This document shows, one piece after another, positions 1 through 4,917 of a stretch of DNA of 14,480 nt. The notes beneath the pieces are model-generated. The model was not told where the DNA came from, searched no databases, and saw only the letters and a program-made list of their open reading frames with translations. The translations under genes and the position numbers were made by a program. Source of the stretch: Actinomycetes bacterium (GTDB lineage: Bacteria; Actinomycetota; Acidimicrobiia; Acidimicrobiales; RAAP-2). The stretch lies in NCBI GenBank assembly GCA_021801615.1, contig JAJYXS010000197.1, positions 1 through 14,480 of the forward strand, given 5' to 3'. The first letter of the stretch is position 1; each line of letters starts with the position of its first letter.

Positions 1-320
1 GCCGTCGCGTCGTACTGCGGGCGCGACCCGACGGCGCACGAGCCGATCGCGTTCGAGACCCCGATCGTCACCTTGCCCGGGAACGCCGCGACAAAGCGCG
101 CCCAGCTCGGACCGTAGATGTGCTCGGCCACCGGCCCGGACGGGAACTCGACGGTCTTGACGTGCGCGGAGGTCCGGGGTGCCTCGGCCGGCGCACCGGG
201 GGCGTTCACGCCCGACGGCCCAGACGAGCAGCTCGCGAGAAGGATCGCTCCGGCCGCGACGAGCCCGACGACACCCATCTGCCGCTGCCACCTGCTACGT
301 CCGAATCGCGTCACGCGCAT
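1..320 (-). CDS. Secreted lipoprotein, partial (3' end outside window)
   Basis: The minus-strand frame opens with ATG at 318-320 and stays open to the left edge, giving the first 106 residues. GGAGGG lies just upstream of the ATG and supports this start. The N-terminus is a classic lipoprotein signal: basic residues up to about 14 (MRVTRFGRSRWQRQ), a hydrophobic core at 16-29, then the lipobox L-A-S-C with the lipidated cysteine at 31. A serine/proline/alanine-rich linker follows to about residue 52, then a folded domain begins (around HVKTVEFPSGPVAEHIYG). It is therefore expected to be exported and anchored to the outer face of the membrane. No specific family is recognised from this part, so no substrate or enzymatic role is proposed. 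It lies on the same strand as the upstream toxin-antitoxin pair but is separated from it by 270 bp. Confidence 0.8.
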   Translation of the reverse strand, partial: MRVTRFGRSRWQRQMGVVGLVAAGAILLASCSSGPSGVNAPGAPAEAPRTSAHVKTVEFPSGPVAEHIYGPSWARFVAAFPGKVTIGVSNAIGSCAVGSRPQYDAT

Positions 321-440
321 CGTCCCTCCGTCTCGTCAGCGCGGCCATGATGCCTCGTTGATCTATCGGCCGGCCGAAGCGCTCGCTCCACTGTCGGAGG
401 TCAGCTCTGTGGGCGCCCCTCGCCGCGTGTGACAGCGCGA

Positions 441-456
441 GTATCCCCGGGGATAC
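441..456. repeat. Perfect 16-bp palindrome in lipoprotein upstream region
   Basis: The sequence gtatccccggggatac is a perfect palindrome with no spacer. It lies about 120 bp upstream of the lipoprotein start, in the 270-bp gap (321-590) between that gene and vapC. A second, smaller inverted repeat (caccg/cggtg with a 2-nt loop) lies at 491-502. Either could be a protein-binding operator or a hairpin. A palindrome with no loop fits a dimeric regulator site better than a terminator. I see no gene in this gap. Confidence 0.4.
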
Positions 457-590
457 ACGCGGCCCTCCGTGGCAGCCCACGACGCCGGCACACCGACCGG
501 TGATAGGCGTCTCGGGGATGGCCAATTCGCGCGACATGGACAGCGAAGACGTCGTTGACGGCCACGACTCGCAGGCGGCCAAGGAGTGGC

Positions 591-971
591 TCAGCAGGAG
601 ACCAGGTCGATGCTTCGATCAATGCGCCGCAGGTCGTCGACGTCACTCGTGATCGTCACCCCGCCGACGACACGAGCGACGAGCACGACCGACGCGTCGA
701 CGACGTCGGAGGTGGCGGTCGCGGCACACAGCTGTCCAGCGGCTCGAGCAATCCCGGCGTCGAGCGGGTGGATCGTTACCTCATCGGAGGACAAGATGCG
801 CACGAGGCGGACCTGGCGCGCGGGATTGCGCCACGCTTGGGCAAGCACACCAGACGGCACGTGGATCTCCTGGGCAAGCTCCAAGAGCCGGATCACGCGC
901 CGATCGGCTCGATCGACTGCGATCAGGGCGCCCGCGTCAAGGACTACAGGCCGAGGACGCTTCGTGCCCAT
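591..971 (-). CDS. vapC: VapC-type PIN-domain toxin
   Basis: A 126-aa PIN-domain protein, the usual VapC size. Members of this family are Mg2+-dependent endoribonucleases that cut tRNA or rRNA when released from their antitoxin. The N-terminal strand carries V-L-D-A-G-A-L with the first metal-binding Asp at residue 12. The central part has the VPSGVLAQAWR segment typical of actinobacterial VapCs (about 38-48). The C-terminal acidic cluster is T-S-D-V-V-D (Asp 89 and 92) and T-S-D-V-D-D (from Asp 110). The start is placed at the ATG of MGTKRPRPVVLDAG; a longer frame upstream would only read through the antitoxin gene. The start overlaps the antitoxin gene by 28 bp, so translation is likely coupled. 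All the acidic positions expected for activity appear to be present. Confidence 0.88.
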   Translation of the reverse strand: MGTKRPRPVVLDAGALIAVDRADRRVIRLLELAQEIHVPSGVLAQAWRNPARQVRLVRILSSDEVTIHPLDAGIARAAGQLCAATATSDVVDASVVLVARVVGGVTITSDVDDLRRIDRSIDLVSC

Positions 972-1168
972 GCGGTCTCCTCGTCGGTCGCTGGTCCGAG
1001 CTCGGCACGGATCTCGGCAAGGACGTCCGCCAGGTTCTCGCGTCGAGCCCGCTCGCTCATCGCCGAGGCCACCCATGCGCTGACCGAAGGGGCGCGACCA
1101 GCAGCAACCGCCTCTTCGGCAGCGCGGACCGCCTCTTCATCGACGGTGACCGTCACACGCGTTCGCAT
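944..1168 (-). CDS. vapB: VapB-type ribbon-helix-helix antitoxin
   Basis: A 74-aa protein beginning MRTRVTVTVDEEAV, a ribbon-helix-helix N-terminus in which the beta strand (about 3-8) and two helices (to about 40) would bind DNA as a dimer. The acidic, tryptophan-containing C-terminal tail (about 45-74) would wrap around the PIN toxin. The gene lies directly upstream of vapC and overlaps it by 28 bp, the normal antitoxin-first order. No good ribosome binding site precedes the ATG, and a TATGCT-like -10 hexamer (complement of 1175-1180) is only about 7 bp upstream, so a leaderless transcript is possible. The role follows from family and context; the DNA-binding function itself is inferred. 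Confidence 0.82.
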   Translation of the reverse strand: MRTRVTVTVDEEAVRAAEEAVAAGRAPSVSAWVASAMSERARRENLADVLAEIRAELGPATDEETAWARSVLGL

Positions 1169-1183
1169 ACGAAGAGCATAGCA

Positions 1184-1218
1184 ATGCAGCAGATCATATG
1201 CAGAACTGCGTAGATCTG
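1184..1218. promoter_or_regulatory. Candidate vapBC operator
   Basis: Just upstream of vapB there are two direct copies of atgcag (1184-1189 and 1198-1203) and a 6-bp inverted pair, cagatc (1189-1194) and gatctg (1213-1218). Ribbon-helix-helix antitoxins usually bind repeats in this position to autoregulate. This is inference from position and symmetry only. Confidence 0.3.
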
Positions 1219-1312
1219 TCCCGGACGGCCGGTACGCAGCACACATCAGACCGCCCGCCGACGCGGATCAACATCGCGCCGCTGACCGCCTTCCGGGCTC
1301 ACCACGTGATCG

Positions 1313-1346
1313 TGTACTACGATTGTCGGTACAATGGAAAGGGAGG
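1313..1346 (+). promoter_or_regulatory. Promoter/operator and RBS of the Phd-RelE operon
   Basis: A TACAAT hexamer (1330-1335) is a good -10 box. It is embedded in the inverted repeat attgt-cggt-acaat (1322-1335), and a second, wider pair tgtac (1313-1317) / gtaca (1329-1333) overlaps it. Phd/YefM antitoxins bind short palindromes over their own promoter, so this is a plausible autoregulatory site. The strong ribosome binding site gggagg (1341-1346) precedes the GTG start at 1351. No convincing -35 box is seen. Confidence 0.5.
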
Positions 1347-1350
1347 CGCC

Positions 1351-1626
1351 GTGAGCACGATCGGCATTCGGGATCTGGCGAACCATACCAGCGCGGTCGT
1401 CGACGAGGTGAGCCGCACGGGACGACCCGCACTCGTGACGCGCAATGGGCGCCCCGTAGCGGTGCTTGCCGCTATCGACGAGGACGAGCTATTGGACTTC
1501 GTGCTTGCGAGCGCCCCTGAGTACGTGCGTTCGATGAGGGCAGCCGAGCGCGAGATCGCACAGGGCCAACGGGGACGCCAACTCGACGACGTGCTGAGCG
1601 GCCTGGAGGACGAGGCGAAGTCTTGA
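1351..1626 (+). CDS. Phd/YefM-type antitoxin
   Basis: A 91-aa protein starting at GTG 1351, 4 bp after gggagg. An in-frame ATG further upstream exists but lies before the promoter and is rejected. The N-terminus (STIGIRDLANHTSAVVDEV) and the following TGRPALVTRNGRPVAVLA strand form the classic Phd/YefM fold at about residues 2-42, which binds operator DNA and gives the dimer. The charged, helical C-terminus (about 45-91) would neutralise the toxin. It is the first gene of a two-gene operon whose second start codon overlaps this stop. It is divergent from vapBC, with a 182-bp shared control region. Family assignment is strong; the cognate partner is inferred from the overlap. Confidence 0.87.
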   Translation: MSTIGIRDLANHTSAVVDEVSRTGRPALVTRNGRPVAVLAAIDEDELLDFVLASAPEYVRSMRAAEREIAQGQRGRQLDDVLSGLEDEAKS

Positions 1627-1892
1627 CGCGACCGGTCACGCTCTCGCGTAGAGGTGAAAATGACCTCCGCAAGGCTCCACCAGCCGAGCGGGATGCAATA
1701 GTCCAAGGACTTCGCGGCCTCGCCAGCGAGAACGCAAACGCCGACATCCGGGCGCTGGCAGGCCACCCGCGCTGGTTCCATCTACGAGTCGGTGACTGGC
1801 GCGTGCTGTACTTCTCCGATGGAGCCGGGATCGTCGTCGAGAGAGTCGTCAACAGGCGAGACCTTGAGAGAGCCGTTCGCACGCTGCCGTAA
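1623..1892 (+). CDS. RelE/ParE-superfamily toxin
   Basis: An 89-aa protein that starts at TTG 1623-1625, inside the antitoxin stop (tTGA), so the two genes are translationally coupled. RelE-type features are the N-terminal helix pair (about 8-33), the L-x-G-H-P-R-W-F-H-L-R-V-G-D-W-R-V-L-Y core strand (about 46-63) and the terminal VVERVVNRRDLERAV segment (about 71-85). RelE toxins cut mRNA in the ribosomal A site, whereas ParE relatives poison gyrase; the VGDWRVLY core favours the RelE side. The residue after NRRD is Leu, where many RelE/RelK toxins have a catalytic Tyr or His nearby, so activity is not certain. A bidirectional-looking hairpin follows at 1976-2001. Confidence 0.85.
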   Translation: MTRPVTLSRRGENDLRKAPPAERDAIVQGLRGLASENANADIRALAGHPRWFHLRVGDWRVLYFSDGAGIVVERVVNRRDLERAVRTLP

Positions 1893-1975
1893 AGTCGTCG
1901 CTACGCCACGAACAGATGGGAAGAATCTCGCATTGGATTGGCCGTCGAGGAGCGCTGGGTAGCAAGGAGAAGGGA

Positions 1976-2001
1976 CGGCATGGGACGTAGATCCCATGCC
2001 G
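1976..2001. terminator. Bidirectional hairpin terminator between converging genes
   Basis: Perfect 10-bp arms cggcatggga (1976-1985) and tcccatgccg (1992-2001) enclose a 6-nt loop. The stem can be extended past one mismatch by three more G-C or G-T pairs. It lies after the RelE-type toxin gene (+) and, before the IS inserted, would have lain about 20 bp after the stop of the coiled-coil gene (-), so it probably served both. No long T-run is present. Confidence 0.6.
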
Positions 2002-2019
2002 CCCTACAATTTCGGCAGC

Positions 2020-2023
2020 GGTC
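2020..2023. repeat. Target-site duplication, left copy (ggtc)
   Basis: The tetranucleotide ggtc abuts the left inverted repeat and is repeated at 3638-3641 directly outside the right inverted repeat. A 4-bp chance match is possible, but the match sits exactly at the ends of the aligned inverted repeats. Confidence 0.75.
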
Positions 2024-2040
2024 GAGCCCGTTGCGTGAAC
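2024..2040 (+). repeat. IS left terminal inverted repeat
   Basis: gagcccgttgcgtgaac, the inverted partner of 3621-3637 (14 of 17 positions identical). It lies about 100 bp past the transposase stop codon. Confidence 0.85.
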
Positions 2041-2142
2041 AGCAACAGGGGGCCGTGACGAGGCTGGACGTCACTGGCACTCGCCGATGGCACCGCACGA
2101 TCGACCGGGGTACGTCACCGACACGACCGTCGGCTCGCCCGC

Positions 2143-3540
2143 TCAGCAGGCGATTCCGGTGGCCATTCGGCTGTAGGGCGCTGCCGCTGCGTCACCGAGC
2201 GCGCGCCGGTAGAGCTTCAAGAGGTTGTGGGTCCCGCAGATCAGCTTCCACTCCGAGTTCGCGGCCGCCTTGCCTCTTCGCATGAAGCCGCGGATGTGGC
2301 GTCCATCCTTGATCTGTCCGAAGACCGGCTCGATGAGGTGCTGGCGCTTGCGGTAGAGGGCGCGGCCGGCCTTGTTCGAGACCTTGCGGTCCATCTTCTC
2401 GACGAGCGTCGCGTCCTTCCTGAGCCGCCCGCGCCGTCCGGTGCGCGGGGTCTGGTTCTTCTTCATGTTGCGCGTGGCGACGTAGGTATCGGGGTCGTCT
2501 TCGTCGATGGCAGCCAGGTTCTCCTCCGAGCAGTACCCGGCGTCGGCCAAGAGCTTCTCGGGCCGCTCTTCGATCCCGGCGTCGGCGAGTGAGGTCGTCG
2601 TCGCCTCGATCATCGGGTGGAGCTGGCCCATGTCGTTCTGCTCGTCGGTCACCTCGGCACCGACGACCACCTGGGCTTCGTTCGCGACCGCCTGCGCGTT
2701 GTAGCCCTGGATGAAGCCCTTTGCGGTCGACATGACCTTGGACTCCGGATCGGTCGTGTTGACCTTCTTCTCCTTCGCTCCGGCCTTGTCCTGTGGCGCC
2801 TTGGGCTTTCGGCCGCGCAGCTTCTTGCCGCGCCGTTCCTCTTCTGCCTGGCGCTCGGCGAGGTGAGCCTCGTGGGCCTTGCGCTCCTCTGCCAGTTCCT
2901 TGTCCAGGAGCTCTTTGGCGGCCTTGAAGCGACGGCGACGGTCCGCTCGCCCTCTGAGGGTGGCCGGCGGCTCGTCCCCGCGTGCGTCTCCGAGCTCCGC
3001 GTCCTCGGCCTCGTCGGTCGCTTTGGCATCGGCGAACATCTTGTCGACCTCTTGGTCGATCGTTTCCTTCGTGCGGTTGGCCGACATCGAGGCGTCGGCG
3101 GCCATCTTGGTCCCGTCGAGCGCGACCAGACCGACGGTCGTCATCCCCGCCTTGGCGCACAGGCGAAGCGACGCCGTGAAGATGGACTTGAGCGCGTCTT
3201 CGTGGCGAGCTCGGAACCGGGCGATCGTCGTGTGATCGGGGAAGAGGCCCGCGCAGATCACCCGGAAGGCGATGTCGACGTGGCAGGCGCGCTCGATCTG
3301 GCGAGAGCTGCGCACCCCCAGGCAGTAGGCGTAGACGAGAAGGGCGACCATCGTCTTTGGGTGATGGGCTGCGCCGCCCCAGCCGTCCTCGCGGTAGTCG
3401 GCGTAGAAGGCCGAGAGGTCCATCTGGTCGACGCAATCGAGGACGAACCACGCGAGGTGATCTTCTGGGAGCCAGTCGGCCAGCGACGGCGGCAGCAGGT
3501 AGAGCTGGTCGCGCTCCGGGGCGACGAAGTTGTAGGCCAT
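2143..3540 (-). CDS. IS1182-family DDE transposase
   Basis: A 465-aa transposase, the normal length for the family. The start is the ATG of MAYNFVAPERDQLYLLPPS, the usual family N-terminus; a GTG two codons earlier is less likely. The N-terminal DUF772-type domain (about 15-115, with LPEDHLAWFV and FPDHTTIARFRARH) is followed by the catalytic core. Candidate DDE residues are Asp142 in V-A-L-D-G-T-K, Asp333 in L-L-A-D-A-G-Y and Glu404 in Q-H-L-I-E-P-V-F-G-Q-I-K. The long charged stretch at about 155-260, rich in Lys, Glu and Ala, is the insertion typical of this family between the first and second Asp. The C-terminus keeps the W-K-L-I-C-x-x-H-N-L-L-K-L element. No frameshift or stop interrupts it, so the element should be active as far as sequence shows. 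Confidence 0.95.
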   Translation of the reverse strand: MAYNFVAPERDQLYLLPPSLADWLPEDHLAWFVLDCVDQMDLSAFYADYREDGWGGAAHHPKTMVALLVYAYCLGVRSSRQIERACHVDIAFRVICAGLFPDHTTIARFRARHEDALKSIFTASLRLCAKAGMTTVGLVALDGTKMAADASMSANRTKETIDQEVDKMFADAKATDEAEDAELGDARGDEPPATLRGRADRRRRFKAAKELLDKELAEERKAHEAHLAERQAEEERRGKKLRGRKPKAPQDKAGAKEKKVNTTDPESKVMSTAKGFIQGYNAQAVANEAQVVVGAEVTDEQNDMGQLHPMIEATTTSLADAGIEERPEKLLADAGYCSEENLAAIDEDDPDTYVATRNMKKNQTPRTGRRGRLRKDATLVEKMDRKVSNKAGRALYRKRQHLIEPVFGQIKDGRHIRGFMRRGKAAANSEWKLICGTHNLLKLYRRALGDAAAAPYSRMATGIAC

Positions 3541-3620
3541 GCCCACATCGTCGCCATCGCGCCTGGTCAGGTGGTGGATCTCACGCGCGCGCTACCAGGG
3601 ACTTCGCAGATTGCTCGGGG

Positions 3621-3637
3621 GTTCGTGCAACAGGCTC
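3621..3637 (-). repeat. IS right terminal inverted repeat
   Basis: gttcgtgcaacaggctc; its complement matches the left repeat at 14 of 17 positions. It lies about 80 bp upstream of the transposase start, so the transposase promoter should lie between the two. Confidence 0.85.
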
Positions 3638-3641
3638 GGTC
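3638..3641. repeat. Target-site duplication, right copy (ggtc)
   Basis: Second copy of the 4-bp duplication. Its last two bases contribute GA of the minus-strand TGA stop codon of the coiled-coil gene (complement of 3640-3642). Confidence 0.75.
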
Positions 3642-4284
3642 AAGAAGCGATAAGACGAACGCCGAGGTCGTCCGCTCGCCGGGCGACGACATCCCCGCCG
3701 AGATCGTTGCCGATCGCAACAGCCTGCACATGAAAGCCGCGCGAGCCGACAATCTCGGCTCGGCGAGCAGCACGCTCCACATCATCGACGTGGAGCGTGC
3801 ATGACACCTCGACGACGACGGTGAACTTCCCACTGCCTTGCGCCGATGTCGCCTTCCCAACGAAGTCGGCAGCTCGAAGCTCTCGCCTCTCGACAGAAGA
3901 GAGTGCCTCGCGCTGGTCCAACCTCGCAATGAAGGCGCTGAGCTGTTCGAGCTCGATAGGGCCTGCAAGCAGGTCCTCGAGATCGCTCAGCAGGAACCGG
4001 TCCGGGTTGCCTCGGACCCGCATCTCGAACGAGTCACCCCGCACACTGTTGAGCTGGTCCTCGAGACGGTCGAACCGGCCGTCGACCTGCTCGAACCGCC
4101 CGTCAATTTGAGCGAACCGCCCGTCAATTTGAGCGAACCGCCCGTCGACAAAGGCCGTAAACTCGGCAAATCTCTCGGGCAGCGCCAGCAACTCGTCAGA
4201 GAGCAGTTCCCTCCGAACGGCAGCACGAAACTCGGGGTCGCTTCGCAGCGTCTCGAGGAACCTCGTCCGTTCGGTCTCGTCCAT
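3640..4284 (-). CDS. Coiled-coil protein with C-terminal nuclease-like domain
   Basis: 214 aa from the ATG at 4282-4284, chosen because AAGGA lies 7 nt upstream. An in-frame ATG at 4303-4305 with GGGGAG 9 nt upstream is a possible alternative adding seven residues. The N-terminus (MDETERTRFLETLRSDPEFRAAV) is helical and charged. Residues 47-74 are four heptads of the form D-G-R-F-x-x-I/V/L, giving a coiled coil, and are encoded by a near-perfect 21-bp DNA repeat. The C-terminal part (about 85-214) includes an F-T-V-V-V-E-V-S strand (154-161) followed by VDDVERAARRAEIV, resembling the core strand and helix of PD-(D/E)XK-like proteins often found behind such heptad repeats in bacterial hypothetical proteins. 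The nuclease idea is weak because the second acidic residue and lysine are not clear. The adjoining IS sits on its stop codon without altering the protein. Confidence 0.7.
   Translation of the reverse strand: MDETERTRFLETLRSDPEFRAAVRRELLSDELLALPERFAEFTAFVDGRFAQIDGRFAQIDGRFEQVDGRFDRLEDQLNSVRGDSFEMRVRGNPDRFLLSDLEDLLAGPIELEQLSAFIARLDQREALSSVERRELRAADFVGKATSAQGSGKFTVVVEVSCTLHVDDVERAARRAEIVGSRGFHVQAVAIGNDLGGDVVARRADDLGVRLIAS
4080..4142. repeat. 21-bp tandem repeat inside the coiled-coil gene
   Basis: Two identical adjacent 21-bp units (4101-4121 and 4122-4142) encode the heptad DGRFAQI. A diverged third unit at 4080-4100 gives DGRFEQV, and a further diverged heptad follows in the protein. Because the unit is a multiple of three, copy-number change would lengthen or shorten the coiled coil by whole heptads without a frameshift. 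Confidence 0.9.
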
Positions 4285-4325
4285 CACGTTTTCCTTCGTA
4301 GTCATGTGACACAGCTCCCCGGGCC

Positions 4326-4352
4326 TCTTCGGCCCATCTGTCGGGCCGAAGA
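4326..4352. promoter_or_regulatory. Perfect 10-bp inverted repeat in the leader of the coiled-coil gene
   Basis: Arms tcttcggccc (4326-4335) and gggccgaaga (4343-4352) with a 7-nt spacer lie 20-40 bp upstream of the candidate ribosome binding sites of the minus-strand coiled-coil gene. It could be an operator, a leader hairpin, or a second terminator for the operon ending at 4606. The rest of the 4285-4605 gap is C-rich on the plus strand and I see no gene in it. Confidence 0.45.
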
Positions 4353-4579
4353 CACCTGGTGGCGGCGTCAGCACAATGCTACCTCGCGACTCTCACCTCA
4401 CCGCCCCCACACCAACCCCAGCACCGTCCGCTCCTGGCTTGGCCTTCCGTGCCACCGGGCGGGCCGCGTCACCACCACGAGGACACCCGACGCTGCCCCA
4501 GGACCACAGCGGTCGCATCTGCCTCACCGTCCCCGGCCGGCTCTCAGATGGGCAACTCTCCTCGTCATCGTCGTCTCCC

Positions 4580-4601
4580 GGCCACGAGTCGGACTCGGGC
4601 C
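4580..4601 (-). terminator. Hairpin after the helicase operon
   Basis: A stem of ggcc-cgagt (4580-4589, with one bulged A) pairs with actcg-ggcc (4593-4601) around a 3-nt loop. It begins 4 bp after the stop codon of the 97-aa gene. The position fits a transcription terminator, although no T-run follows. Confidence 0.5.
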
Positions 4602-4605
4602 GTAG

Positions 4606-4899
4606 CTAGTGCGGCGGATCCCACACGTCCTCCCACCCCTCGTCGCCCTCAGACGCCCACTCCTCGGGCTTCCCGACATACCCGGTCCCTCGCCCGATCT
4701 CGATGCGAAGTCGCCGCTTGTCGCTGCGCCATATGGCGTCGCGCACAGCATCATCCACGGGCTCGGTAGGCGCGCCACCGGCCAGCTGACGCTGGATCCC
4801 TTTCCGCCAGACCACGCCACCCCGTCGCCGCTTGGTGTCGGGCTTCTCGACGGCTGCCTCTTCTGTCTGCGTGTCGCTCTCGTTGGTCACGATAGCCAT
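4606..4899 (-). CDS. Small acidic protein of unknown function, last gene of helicase operon
   Basis: 97 aa, starting at the ATG 18 bp after the SNF2 helicase stop, with GGGGAAGG upstream. No family is recognised. The N-terminal 20 residues are acidic and probably disordered. A basic patch KRRRGG (about 23-28) precedes a tryptophan, and the middle (about 45-72: AVRDAIWRSDKRRLRIEIGR) looks folded. The C-terminus (about 79-97) is acidic with three tryptophans and ends EDVWDPPH. The short spacing and shared direction suggest co-transcription with the helicase and a possible accessory role, but this is inference. A hairpin follows the stop, so it probably ends the operon. Confidence 0.65.
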   Translation of the reverse strand: MAIVTNESDTQTEEAAVEKPDTKRRRGGVVWRKGIQRQLAGGAPTEPVDDAVRDAIWRSDKRRLRIEIGRGTGYVGKPEEWASEGDEGWEDVWDPPH

Positions 4900-4917
4900 G
4901 AGGGCGGCGCCTTCCCC

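Larger units (their letters stand above)
2024..3637 (-). mobile_element. Complete IS1182-family insertion sequence
   Basis: The 1614-bp element is bounded by 17-bp imperfect terminal inverted repeats, gagcccgttgcgtgaac (2024-2040) and the complement of 3621-3637, which match at 14 of 17 positions. It is flanked by a 4-bp direct duplication, ggtc, at 2020-2023 and 3638-3641, the target-site size expected for the IS1182 family. It holds a single full-length transposase gene on the minus strand and looks intact and recently inserted. The right copy of the duplication falls on the stop codon of the neighbouring minus-strand gene. Removing the element and one ggtc copy leaves the same TGA stop, so the host gene is not truncated. 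Confidence 0.9.

Noticed and set aside
295..582. 95-codon minus-strand frame between the lipoprotein and vapC
   Set aside because: It overlaps the lipoprotein start in another frame, contains the palindromes, and shows no ribosome binding site or recognisable domain.
2192..3451. 419-codon minus-strand frame inside the transposase gene
   Set aside because: Out-of-frame shadow rich in Arg, Gly and Pro; the DDE frame is the real one.
2617..3804. 395-codon plus-strand frame across the IS
   Set aside because: Opposite the transposase and crossing the IS boundary; no recognisable domain.
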